Source: Paramecium sonneborni (taxonomy: Eukaryota > Ciliophora > Oligohymenophorea > Peniculida > Parameciidae). From it: a stretch of 64,000 nt of DNA. This document shows, one piece after another, positions 37,089 through 49,353 of the stretch. Position numbers and translations under genes: made by a program. The stretch covers positions 86,855 to 150,854 of the forward strand of contig CAJJDN010000115.1 in NCBI GenBank assembly GCA_905182985.1, written 5' to 3'. Under the pieces are notes generated by a model. It saw only the letters and a program-made list of their open reading frames with translations, ran no database searches and had not been told where the DNA came from. Each line of letters begins with the position of its first letter. Positions within the stretch are counted from its first letter, which is position 1.

Positions 37089-39844
37089 TCATTTTTATCT
37101 CTTTTCAGATCCAAATAATTTTTACAAATTAGAGTTTTTATGAAACTAATAATTTGTAGTAGTTTTAGGATACAACATTTGAGCAAACTATTCAGTTTTG
37201 AATCTGTCATTTTCAATTTTATGAAAATTTTAATCAGGCATAGTAGCAGTTCTTTCAGAACTTATTTGACCTTTTGTAGATTCTAAAATTTATTTAAGTA
37301 CCTATAATATAATTTTAAAGTGATACTTTCAGTTCAGGATTTGAATTTTATTATTACATAGTTTTGGAATAACCATGTGTAATTTTAGATGATTGAATGA
37401 TTGAGGAAGATTTATTTGAAAATTCTTTCTTTAATAGAAGATCTGAAATTTCTGATTTTCCAGAATATTTTGGTAGTCGTTTTATATCAGAAGGTGAGAT
37501 TTGCTAATAATATATATTTAAAGATAAAAAATACTCTTTGTCTTTCTGGTTAATTAATATCATAATTTGGAATATTTTAAATATTAAGTTATGCCAAGTT
37601 GACATGATTAGATCTATTTAGTTTATTTTCTGGTTTTTTAGGTAAATCTTCTCTAGAGAAATAAAATCTTTTAAGAATAAAATTTGGATTATTATCAATA
37701 TTCTAATTAATTTAAAAATGATACCACATATTCTTTTTGAATATTGATTGCATATTATTTTCTAAATTCAGCATCACCTTTATTAAATTCTTCTTCATCA
37801 AAATTATATTTTAAAGGTTCAGGTTTATAAGGAGGTGAATGTTTTTTATTGGCAATATCTTCAAAGTTAATATCATTAAACCAAGGATGACTTAAAATTT
37901 CAATTATTCCTTAAGATTATCCTAATCTTTCTTATGGATTTTTTTCTAATAGTTAACAAATTAAATCTTTTAATAGATCTGAAATTTGAATATGAGGAGG
38001 AAATGAAACTTATTCAGATAATATAGAAGTGTATATTTCTTAAGTATTATGTGAATAAAAAGGTGGCAAACCTGTTACTAATTCATATAGAAGTGCACCT
38101 AAACAATAACAATCAACTAAATAATTATGTCCATTCTTTAATAACATTTCAGGTGCCATATATTCTGGAGATCCACAAAAAGAATATGCATAATCTTCAT
38201 TTGACATATTTGGTTTACTTAATCCAAAATCACTTAATAGAAGATGTCCATTTAAATCTAATAATATATTCTCTGGTTTAATATCTCTATATACTATATT
38301 CTAAGAATGTAAATATGCCATTCCTATACATATTTCAACAAAGTACTATTTTGCATTCTCTTCACTTAATCTCTTTAATTTTCTTAAATGATAAAATAAT
38401 TCACCCCCTGCACAATAATCTAATACAAATGCGATATAATATTTTGTTTCGAATGCAAAATGCAATGGAGTAATGAATTCATTATCCATATTTACCATAA
38501 TATCTCTTTCATTTTATACAATCACTTCTTTTTAATTCTCCATTATAAAATTTTTATCAATCAATTTTAAAGCATAAAACTTTCCATTGTCTCTTTTTCT
38601 TACTAAATATACTCTTGAAAATCCTCCTACTCCAATACATTTAACTAATGTAAAATCTCTTAAAGAAACTTTCTTTCCATAAAGAGGTTAAGAAATTAAG
38701 GGTTATAATTCAAGAGTCATACCTTAGAATACTTTTAAAGGCAAATTAGGTAAACTTAAATAATAATCATAGGGAATGTTTTTCTAGATTGTATAGAATT
38801 AACATATTTTATTGATTTCTATGAATAAACTCTAAATTAACCTTCTTATATTTAAACTTCTTCAGTCGATCCGGTTCCTCCTCCTTATTTCATAAAGGAT
38901 TTTTCAATACAAGCAATTTACTAAACCAAATAATTGTATAAATTATCTGTTGTTTGATCTATTACATTATGAAAATAATGATATCTAATTAAATTGATTT
39001 ATATTACTTTTAACCTTTATAAACTAAAACTATTTTTAATTACTTTTATGAATCATTATTTGATTCATCTCTATTATTCTTTCTTTATGAATCACTTTTC
39101 TATTATTAATTTTATTTTATAGATTGAACTTCATTATTATTTTGATTGAATTAATTCTTATTCTTACTTAAGATCTATTCTATTGATTATTTTAATGTAT
39201 GTGAATCTGACACTATAGATTATTTATTTTATCTTATAGTAAAATATTATTAATAATCTTATGTTTGAAGATTCTTATGTTCTTTGGCGCTCTTTATTTA
39301 AAGATCCATAAAATATTAATCTACAGTAGATTTAGGTAACTTATTACTACTCTAAGGTATCTAACTATATTTAATGGTATTTTTTTATTATTTTGGTTCC
39401 ATTTATAATGTAGCTAAGGAATAATTCTTTCCTTTTAAAAATTATTTCTTGTTTGAATTACTCTCTTCTGTTTGAATACGCTAATTAATATATTAATAGA
39501 TAGGTTACATTTGATATTTTTAAGCGTTCACTTTTCTAACTATTTATATTATCAATACTTCTACTTTGTTATAATTAGGATTTAATATTATTATTACTAA
39601 CTTAAGTGATAGTATTTCTCTCTTTTTTAAAATATTCTAATAAATCTTATTTTGGATTTTTAGCAGCTGTAGTTATATTTTCTGTCTTTATTATTTTACC
39701 ACTACTCTTTTTTTAATAAAATTCCATAATCTAAGGATTGTCTTAAAGACTGCCTCTTCCACTAGATTATATTGTTTAAGATGAATAATTTTTCATTAAC
39801 GATATTTATAAATATTAATAACCATAATTTGTGTTAGAATCCAT
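37089..39844 (-). CDS. AGC-type Ser/Thr protein kinase with long N-terminal extension
   Basis: An 868-aa product with introns at 39481-39508 (28 nt), 39024-39043 (20), 38784-38803 (20), 37703-37727 (25), 37504-37534 (31) and 37302-37326 (25). The first ~330 residues are Gln/Asn/Ser-rich. The kinase domain (about 373-630) is complete: GVGGFSRVY loop, YALKLI lysine, YRDIKPENILLD, SDFGLS, GSPEYMAPE and the WFNDI end, with an AGC-like tail after it. It resembles PKA/PKB/S6K relatives; the exact subgroup is unclear. A short model could start at ATG 38893, but the frame continues upstream without a stop once two small introns are removed. Confidence 0.88.
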
Positions 39845-39940
39845 ACAGAATAAATTTCAATTAACAAAGATTTCTCATAACTTTAGAATACTTGAAAAAT
39901 AGTTCAAATTAATTATAAACTGACGAAGTTAATACTAATA

Positions 39941-42543
39941 TCATTCTTAATTTTATTTTCTCATTTCCATCATCTTTTATTTAGCTTCAACTTTAGTATT
40001 TTAGACTAAATCAGTCATTAGAGATATGAATATTGGAATCATAATCATTGTGATGGTTATTATAATAATATATTGTAACTAATATTATTAATTAATCGCT
40101 TTACATATTTTGTCTCAAAAGAGTAAATTAATTCTTTAGCATAAGTATTATAAAACCCTTATTGTTCAATATCATTATCCAATCCAAATCTCAATGTACA
40201 TCTAAGCAATCCCAAAAATGTATAAAAGAAATTATCATGATTTACAAGTCTTGCTTAAATGGTAACAATCCATGACATTGCACAAACACTGATTATGTAC
40301 ATCAAAACAAGTAGCAAAAACCAAGATTCTCTATTAAACTATTATAAATTAGAATTAATATCAATTACTCTTATCATAACTAATCCATAACATTTTAAGT
40401 ATGGACTCCAATTACCCATAAATCTCACTATAGAAATCATCAAAAATATAACCAAAACTGCTGAAAACAATCTGGTTACAAATAATGGTTCTATCAAAGC
40501 ACTTGTATCCTAATATTAATCTGAATGTAAATCTATTTCACTTAATGCAACTTCATAGTAAGCATCTACTGTATTCTTCATAACCATACCGAATTAGCAT
40601 AAAATATCTATAACATTTAAATTATTTAATTACAAATATAATCGAAAACAAGAGGAATTCTAATTGTTATGTAAACTACTTTTAAATTAATAATTATATA
40701 TTCTCCTACAATCAATTCTTTTTATTATATTTCCTTTTAATCACTTTCACTAATTTCCTTCTTTTTAGCTTCCATTTTTTTTTTCCTATTTATCAAATCC
40801 ATATATTATAAATATATCACGATCAAATTGTTTTTAGTCCCTTAAAAATATAAACCAAAAAAGTCTAATAAATATATATATTTGTTTTCTACCAAAAAAA
40901 GAGGATATTAATAGAACGATAGAGCAATAAAATATGATATCTTTGTTAACTAGGACTTATTTTGTTATTTAGCTTAAGTTAAAAGCCTCTGCTCTAAAAC
41001 TATTATAATTTAGAAGACGCTATTAATTATATTAAAAAGATACATCATTGAATAAATAAAGAGTAGTTATAGTAATTTATATAACTCTTTATGTAGGACT
41101 ATTATAATAATTCAAAAGAAATTGAGACTCTTTTATATTAAATTACAACCAATTTTCAGACATCATTAAATCAAAACTTTCTTAAAATGATGATCTTGAA
41201 CTCAAATTAAATTCCCAAACATAACCTCCAAATTATTCATTGTAAACTTTGGGATCAAAATTTGATTTGGAATAATTTTTATTTAAATCGCTTGTTTAAG
41301 TTATGTCAAACTATAAACATGATTAATTTAAATCAATAAATACTTTCTTTTGATTTTCATTTAATATATGGCAATTGTTGATGTCATCCTAAATATGATT
41401 AAATAATTACTATACCAACAAGAGTTTAAACTAGTAAACCAGATTATAGAGGATATGTTGGACTCAAATTGTTATTAGACCCATTAGGGATTGAAAAAGA
41501 TATTATTTCTGAAATATTAGTTACAGGAGTGATATATGATTTTTAGATTGCCATATTTAAGGTTAAGCTTTGTAGTAATTAAGTATTTGTAAAAAAATCT
41601 ATTTCATTTATTTCAATAATAGCATATAAAATTAAAAGGGATACAAATAAAATAGATTCCAATACATACTTAAATCTTGTTAAGTAATCCATATATTTAG
41701 ACCAATTTATAGCCTTTTCTACTCTCTTATTTAGTCTAAGCTATTTTGTCATTAATTCTTAGATACCTCTATCAAACCCAAAATCGGCTTCTGTTTATTT
41801 AGTATCTTCTTTAGTTTTTTTTTATTTAATTATTTTTATACCTATAGCAGGTTAATAGTTTTTTAATAATTCATAAATTGGAGGATAAAGTTAATCTAAA
41901 ATATTCATATCAGGTTAAAGCACATTTCCCATTAAATCTGTATAAAAAATCTCTGATTCCTATGCCATACAACATGATTTCACAATTTGTTTTAATTCTC
42001 TAAATGTACGTACTGTTCCTGGCACTTTTACAAGCAAAGAGCTGTTCCCTTATTTGAGAGTTAAATAATATCCATCTTCGAGTATTACTTTTTCATTCTC
42101 CTATTCTTTCTGTTTTTCATCTTTTTGTTAATTTTAAGTCATTATTAGATTTCCCACTTATAACTATTTCTTTGATATTTCTTCTTCTTATATGCTTTCT
42201 AAATATTCTTTTTTGCTAGTGTTAAGAAGAAATAAATTCAATGTTTAAATCACATTTTTTTCTATTGTCTCATCTAAACCTTAGTTTTGATCAGTTTAAC
42301 GAATGGTTTTTAATGTCTTATTATGTTTACTGTATTCTTCAATAGATTTAATTAAAGATTCATACTCCTAAAAGATATTTCATTAAATACTTTTTCTACT
42401 CTACCTATTTCATCAAAATAAAAGTCGTTCAATTTTTCTTCTTCCATTTATTCTTATTGAAATTTTTTATATTCTTCCTTTAGAGCATCTCTCTATTTTT
42501 TAAAGGGAGCTAACTTTTTATTGTTGTACTGATTATTGCTCAT
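39941..42543 (-). CDS. Polycystin-2-like (TRPP) cation channel
   Basis: An 827-aa product with introns at 42368-42390 (23 nt), 41389-41410 (22), 40865-40892 (28), 40660-40679 (20) and 40079-40104 (26). The ~270-aa N-terminus is charged. S1 (YVLESILFVSLLILYAII) is followed by a large extracellular polycystin domain (FGGYVWEFNLSS, QRVIQITITTLYLFNDVS). S2-S6 follow, with the pore helix NFFYTFLGLLRCTLRFGLDND and S6 IIIITITMIMIPIFISLMTDL, and a short tail. The family is a ciliary or plasma-membrane cation channel. The usual LGD filter is not kept, so selectivity is open. Predicting only the last exons would give a false 262-aa gene starting at 40775. Confidence 0.85.
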
Positions 42544-42636
42544 AAAATTAGAAAGGTAGTATAAATTGAAATATTAATAAAAAATTAAGAATTACAAATA
42601 TGAGATAATAATATAAAAGGACATTAATATAATTAA

Positions 42637-43344
42637 TCAAATAACTGAATTGAGGTATGATTTAAATGATTCTTGGCTTACCATTAATTAATTTAAATTC
42701 TCCTTCAATTTTGATGATTTTTAGTCAAGATTAACTTTGCATTACAAACTCCTATTACTCTTAACTATATCTCTATATTCTTTTTATAAATCTTCGTATA
42801 CTTCTTAGAATTCTTATTTCTAAGAGATTAAATGCATGCATTTTTAGAGCAATCGAAACATGTCCTCGTTTCCCTTTCTCTATTCAAGCTTTTATTTTCC
42901 TATTAAATTTTACAAAACATTTAGATTTTTTTATTTAAGAGTATGTTTCTGTTAAGATTAATCAAAGTCATTAATTTATGTTTTTTATTAAGTCATATGG
43001 TTCATGCTATTATAAAGCATACAGGAAAAGGCTTTCTCATTAAATGAATATTTAGGACGATGATGAGCCATCTTTGCTGGTGGTGATTATGCAAGCGATT
43101 TTACTTCTGATTTCCTATGCATTTTTATATATTCAATTAAATTCTTCATTTATGAATTCCTATGAATTCGAGCATCAATTTAACTTGATTTTAGAGTACT
43201 TGAGTATTTATCTAAAAATTCTAATTTTGAATTCACAAATTCAAGACTTACTATACTAAGGTTGTCTAACATGTTATTTATTGTCTAAACTAGTTATCTA
43301 TACTCTTCATCTAAATCTTGGCATTGACTAATAATTGACTACAT
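42637..43344 (-). CDS. Coiled-coil protein (copy 1)
   Basis: An intronless 235-aa product. It is helical throughout: an N-terminal coil (QCQDLDEEYRQLVQTINNMLDN), a short non-helical part (SPPAKMAHHRPKYSFNEKAFSCM), then a long C-terminal coil (QEVYEDLQKEYRDIVKSN). No known domain. It diverges from the 557-aa gene, with only 27 bp between the two start codons. An identical copy lies at 43744-44451; probably only one exists in the genome. Confidence 0.72.
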
Positions 43345-43371
43345 TTATTTTAACGAACAAAAATATTAATT

Positions 43372-43735
43372 ATGACTAACTTTATAGAGGAATCAATAAT
43401 TATTAATCATCTTACTTCTCCTTAAAATTTTAATAATCCATAATAACACCAATTCAACCTAAACTCTGTTTCCATTCATCAGACTCCTCATAATAGTCTC
43501 GACTATTCTAAAATTGTTGAGAACGATAATATAGAAAAAGTTGTAAATCCAATGAGCAGTCTTAGTCATTTATCTTCTGATCATTTATCAAAAGAAAATT
43601 CAGACCCAGAATTAAAATAAGTTTTGACAGAAATCAATGATTCTCAACGTTTTTCTTAAGAAAATCTCCAAGAATTATAAATGTGTTAAGAAACTTAAAT
43701 CAAATAAAACTAATTAAATAGTATGTCGGAACTTC
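43372..43735 (+). pseudogene. Truncated 5' copy of the 557-aa gene
   Basis: The first 121 codons of the gene that is complete at 44479-46152, cut off by the N at 43736. Most likely an assembly duplicate. Confidence 0.75.
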
Positions 43736-43743
43736 NTAATTAA

Positions 43744-44451
43744 TCAAATAACTGAATTGAGGTATGATTTAAATGATTCTTGGCTTACCATTAATTAATT
43801 TAAATTCTCCTTCAATTTTGATGATTTTTAGTCAAGATTAACTTTGCATTACAAACTCCTATTACTCTTAACTATATCTCTATATTCTTTTTATAAATCT
43901 TCGTATACTTCTTAGAATTCTTATTTCTAAGAGATTAAATGCATGCATTTTTAGAGCAATCGAAACATGTCCTCGTTTCCCTTTCTCTATTCAAGCTTTT
44001 ATTTTCCTATTAAATTTTACAAAACATTTAGATTTTTTTATTTAAGAGTATGTTTCTGTTAAGATTAATCAAAGTCATTAATTTATGTTTTTTATTAAGT
44101 CATATGGTTCATGCTATTATAAAGCATACAGGAAAAGGCTTTCTCATTAAATGAATATTTAGGACGATGATGAGCCATCTTTGCTGGTGGTGATTATGCA
44201 AGCGATTTTACTTCTGATTTCCTATGCATTTTTATATATTCAATTAAATTCTTCATTTATGAATTCCTATGAATTCGAGCATCAATTTAACTTGATTTTA
44301 GAGTACTTGAGTATTTATCTAAAAATTCTAATTTTGAATTCACAAATTCAAGACTTACTATACTAAGGTTGTCTAACATGTTATTTATTGTCTAAACTAG
44401 TTATCTATACTCTTCATCTAAATCTTGGCATTGACTAATAATTGACTACAT
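43744..44451 (-). CDS. Coiled-coil protein (copy 2, identical)
   Basis: Same 235-aa frame as 42637-43344, inside the second copy of the duplicated block. It should be counted once unless independent reads confirm two copies. Confidence 0.6.
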
Positions 44452-44478
44452 TTATTTTAACGAACAAAAATATTAATT

Positions 44479-46152
44479 ATGACTAACTTTATAGAGGAAT
44501 CAATAATTATTAATCATCTTACTTCTCCTTAAAATTTTAATAATCCATAATAACACCAATTCAACCTAAACTCTGTTTCCATTCATCAGACTCCTCATAA
44601 TAGTCTCGACTATTCTAAAATTGTTGAGAACGATAATATAGAAAAAGTTGTAAATCCAATGAGCAGTCTTAGTCATTTATCTTCTGATCATTTATCAAAA
44701 GAAAATTCAGACCCAGAATTAAAATAAGTTTTGACAGAAATCAATGATTCTCAACGTTTTTCTTAAGAAAATCTCCAAGAATTATAAATGTGTTAAGAAA
44801 CTTAAATCAAATAAAACTAATTAAATAGTATGTCGGAACTTCAATAATAATAAATTGATAAGCATAAATAAATCATTATGAAAAAAAATTGTCAATTCAA
44901 TTTTGTAAATTCATTCAATTCTTACTTGAATCAAAATTATTAAAAACCTTCTAGTCCAATTAATCATATCTAAAAACATTAAATTTAGTCATAATATACA
45001 AATTTAGATTAGGATTTACTTGAAAACTTAAAAGAAATCTATAAATTTTATTCTAAATTACCTATTACAACCAATAAATACTAAACCTTTGAAAAATTGT
45101 AGTAACTCTCTCATACTATGATATTATAAAAGTTTATGATTTTTTGTAAAGATTTTAATTTGATTGATTTGGAAATCTCAAATGATTTAATCTCACTCTT
45201 AGGTGGTAAAATAAATAATCTTCCAAAAAAATAAATCAATTACAATTATAAAAATAATAACAAATCTAATTTCATATTAACTAAATTTTATCTAGTTTAA
45301 ATATATAAACAAAATGCTGATAAAAATATGTAATTAAATTTTTAAAACTTCATTATCTTAATTTAAAAACTAGCTGATTAACTTTTTCCTTTATAGGATT
45401 ATTTACTGCATGAATTTTTAAATCTCAAGTATCCAAGAATTTATAGAAGAAAGATGGCATTAATTGGAAAACCTTTTAATTCAAGAGAATAAAGTGAAAT
45501 TATGACTTTAGAAAAATTGAATGAAAGAAAAAATATATTACCATAAAAATATAAAAGGAGATCAGAAAGCACAAAAAAATAAGAAGATATTTATCATCTT
45601 CAATTTCCAAAAATATCAAGAAAAACAAATACTTTTTAATGTTATTCACCTCTTGAAGATAAATAATAAAATGAAGGCAGCAACTCTCTTTAAATAGAAG
45701 ATTTAAATGATTAGAAATAAAATTTAGATCCAAGAAGGTTATTTGTTGATAATAAAAATTATGATGAATACTCTCCATAACATTATTAGTATTTTAAAGA
45801 ATAATAAAATAAATAAATAAAACTATCAGATTAAATCAATTTTTCAAAAATATATAAAGGATAATAAGTTTCTCTTTAAAGCAATATTTTAGGTTCTCAT
45901 CATAAATGTGATAAATAAATTAATAATAGTAGAAATCAATTAGAAATAAGTCAAAATATGATGGTGTCTGGAATAACAAGACTTACAAATCTTAAAAGTT
46001 TTGATAATCAAGATAATATAACAAAGAAATCTCCATCCTATTCTCCTTAACATAGAGAATTATGCAATTTAGAGAAGTAATATAAAATTCGTTAAGGATT
46101 TGTTAATTAGTAATCATGTCGAGAAAAATAAGTTAAAAAGACAAAATTTTGA
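44479..46152 (+). CDS. Uncharacterised 557-aa protein
   Basis: An intronless frame from ATG 44479 to TGA 46150. Residues 1-165 are Asn/Gln/Ser-rich. A folded helical domain at about 170-350 is well conserved in style (ENLKEIYKFYSKLP, KFMIFCKDFNLIDLEIS, FYLVQIYKQNA, QLFPLQDYLLHEFLNLKYPRIYRRKM). The remainder is again low-complexity with basic patches. The folded part looks like an all-alpha regulatory domain, but I cannot name it. No membrane segment. Confidence 0.75.
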
Positions 46153-46424
46153 ATAGACTGAAAAAATATGGGTAAACAATGAAATAATTATAAAAATTGA
46201 TTTTCAAATTTAATTTATCTTATAATTTAAATAATATTTAGAAAATGAAAATGAATGAGGGAATAAATATTAAAATAAAATGATTTTATTTTAATTTTCG
46301 AATAAAAATTAAAAGATAAAAGAAACTTTAGTTGGGTAATATAGAATAATCATAATTTAATGATAAAATTTAAATTTTTTAAATAATCTTTTTTTGAAAA
46401 ATAAAATTTAATATTTATAATTAA

Positions 46425-48628
46425 TCAATTAGATTAAAATTCTTCTGCTATTTTTGATAAATCTAAATCATCATATTCGTTTGTATTTTGACTATTTAAA
46501 TTAATTTTTTCAAAATCTAATTTATCTAAAAATTAGAACATAGTATCAGAAGTTTAATCAGAATAGAAATTCTATTTTTACTTTAGGAATTCGTTAAATT
46601 ATTCTAAATTTGAGAGAGTTAAGTTTTCTTCATCTTATAAAATAGGTTTTGTTTTAGTTTAGATGGTAAATTTATCTTCAAGAAAAACTTATTTTGATTG
46701 CAACTTAATTTATAATTTTTTATTTTAAGCTTTATCTTCTTATTCTTTTGGTTTAATGAATTAATCTATATTACCTAATTATATTTTTTTAACTTAAACT
46801 TTTTTTGGTTTAGTAATAGAATTGGATGTTAATAGTAAAGGTTGATATGGTTATTATTAGATAGTAGATGATTATTCTACAGTTTCTTCTTAGATTTGCT
46901 TAATATTTTTTGTAAAGAATTTTTCAATTTTAATTTATTTAGTTTCTTGTTAATCAATTTTTTTATTACTTTTTTTTTTAATTTTAAGATCTTAATTATT
47001 AATTTGAATAGAATGTTATTATTTGATTTTAATTTAGATTTAATTAATATCTCCATCAATAAATTAAATTTCAGGTTAAGATTATAATATTCTTGGATTG
47101 CTAGAATATAAATTAATATTAAATTCTTTAAGTTCTTTAATTAATTTAGAGTATTTATTAACAGATTTTTCATAATCAGCAGCTTCTTTACCTTCAGTTA
47201 ATAAGACAATAATTCTTCCATCTCTTTTTCTACCAGTTCTACCCATTCTTTGTATCATTCTTATAGGACTGAAACCACTATCATAACATATGATTAAATC
47301 AACTTCTCCAATATCTAAACCTTCTTCAGCTATACATGTAGCAACAAGTACATTTAATTCTTTTTTAAATTTCTAATTAATAATAAAATTATACATCAAT
47401 AACTTATAATTATTCTTTTTATTTCATTCCTGCTTAATTTTTAGAACTAGCCTATCCAACGAAAATAGAAGCTTTAACATTTTCAACTTAATTAATATGA
47501 TTACATAATAATTAAGCATTATCTCTACTATTTGTAAAAACAATAACTTTAGATTGATTGTTTGTAAAATGATTTTTAAATATTTCTTTTAATTTATAAA
47601 TTTTAGGATGCACTTCTTCAATGTCATCTAATTCCATATATCTAACATATGGTTGAATTCCTTATTCTAATAATATTTTTTTAGCATAAGATAATTTATA
47701 TAGATGTGATAAATGTTCAAAAACTTTATTTGAATTTAATTGTCCAATTTAAAATTACAATTAAGAATTCGTAATAAATTCTCGAAGTTTAAAACAAGCT
47801 CCGTAACTAAATATGTCTGCTCTCGAACAAACTCTAATTAATTCTACAGGTAGAATTCCAAAACTTAATATGATGTTTAATAAGGGCTACATTTATTTAT
47901 TAAGATCATCTAAAATTTGACAATTATCGAATGATACTACAACCTTTTCCACAGATTTAAATTTTAAATAAGGAACAACTTCTGGATCATTCTCATCTCT
48001 TAACTAATGAACCAATTTATTCATAATATACTTCTATCTTAGAAATTCTTAAATTAGCTACTACTGTTTAAATTTATTCAAGGTTATTACCAGGAGTTGC
48101 ACTTAATGCTATTATTCTTGTGTTATACAATAATCTTTTAACTATATTTGTATAAGCATAATCTCCTACTCCTTTATGAGCTTCATCTAATACTACTAAA
48201 ACTATATTTTGAATTAATTCTTCATTTAAATCATTTTCAAGTGTCTAGGGTGTTGAAAAATATATTTATGATTAATATGTTCTATCATTCTTTGATAATT
48301 TGCCATCTATTCCAAATCTTTTCATTGCTTCATGTTATTATGATACTAAGGGTCGTGTTGGTGCCAAAAAGAATATTTTACCTTTTGGAAACCATCTACT
48401 AAAATTTATTATTGCCATTGATGCTATAAAAGTCTTTCCTAAACCTGTTGGCAAACAAACTAATGTATTGTAATAAAATGTTGATTAAACTATTGTAAAT
48501 TAATATAATCGAAATTCATTCTATAAAGAATATAACCATATTTTGCTATTCTCTTCATCTATGTCTTTTTATTATTCTCCATAATCTATGGAGGGAAATG
48601 TCTATATATATTTTGTAATTTAATTCAT
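46425..48628 (-). CDS. FANCM/Hef-like DNA helicase
   Basis: A 717-aa product with introns at 48004-48031 (28 nt) and 47373-47394 (22; a 31-nt donor variant exists). SF2 motifs are in order: Walker A LPTGLGKT (59-66), [15 protein letters not shown] (motif II), ALSATPG, then [33 protein letters not shown] and [12 protein letters not shown] (motif VI). This set is the FANCM/Mph1/Hef signature, a branch-migrating helicase at stalled forks. The C-terminus (about 500-717) lacks the ERCC4 nuclease but holds QIKIEKFF (548-555), a canonical PCNA-interacting box. Confidence 0.9.
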
Positions 48629-48740
48629 TAATTTTACAAATAGTAAAAATTTAACAGGAATTTTAAATAATATAAGGAATTTCATAGAATATATATCTCA
48701 AACAGATATCTTACTTCATTTTGACAATTAATTACTTATT

Positions 48741-49331
48741 ATGAAGTTTATACCACTTTCAATTCATTTACAAACTATTGCAGAATTGTATGAAAAATGT
48801 GCCTAACTTTCTGAATAATTACATTAATAAAATTCTAAAAATGATCAAGATGCTAAAAGTACTAATGAAAATACTTAAATCTCAAATAGTATTGAAATTG
48901 ATGATATTCAAAATATATCTCCTAAATCTTAAATAACTAAAACTAAAGAAAATATTAAGTTAACTATTAAAAAGTTTAAAACTCAAAATAATAGTAAAGT
49001 TTAAAGTTAATGTTTGGATTGTAATTAAGTTTATGAGGTAAAAGTTAAGAAAAAAAACAAAAAACATAAACACAAACACACTTAAAATAAAAAATCTAAA
49101 AAAAACAGATAAATAATCAAAAAATTGAAATCATAAAAATAATAAAAATAATTTGAAATATATTTAAATGAACGAACAAATAGTGAAAATTCTAAAAAAA
49201 GCAAAAGTGAAATAAAGAAAACTTCTATATTAGAAAATGAGAATGATCAAAATGAGAATGATAGAAATGAGAATGATCAAAATGAGAATGAAAATTAAGA
49301 AAATCATGATGAATTTGAAATTTCATTATGA
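48741..49331 (+). CDS. Lys/Asn-rich low-complexity protein
   Basis: An intronless 196-aa product. After a short helical start (MKFIPLSIHLQTIAELYEKCAQLSEQ) it is mostly Lys, Gln, Asn and Ser. It has one C-x2-C pair (CLDCNQVYEVKVKKK), a KNKKHKHKH cluster, and near the end 3-4 tandem copies of a 15-nt unit encoding NENDQ/NENDR. Possibly nuclear, given the basic clusters; function unknown. Confidence 0.65.
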
Positions 49332-49353
49332 TAAAAAATATATATATATAGAT

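Larger units (their letters stand above)
42630..44842. repeat. Direct duplication of 1106 bp around one N (probable assembly artefact)
   Basis: Bases 42630-43735 recur at 43737-44842 with one N at 43736. The copies agree throughout where compared. The block contains one whole coiled-coil gene and the 5' part of its divergent neighbour. Boundaries fall exactly at the N, as at 35765. Confidence 0.85.

Noticed and set aside
39941..40775. Separate 262-aa three-helix channel-like gene
   Set aside because: A 28-nt intron at 40865-40892 joins it in frame to the upstream polycystin domain; the exon sum is exactly divisible by three and S2-S6 would otherwise be orphaned.
46877..47087. Pair of opposing short Lys-rich and Phe/Leu-rich ORFs
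   Set aside because: They are out-of-frame readings of the disordered FANCM-like helicase tail; AT-rich codons open both strands.
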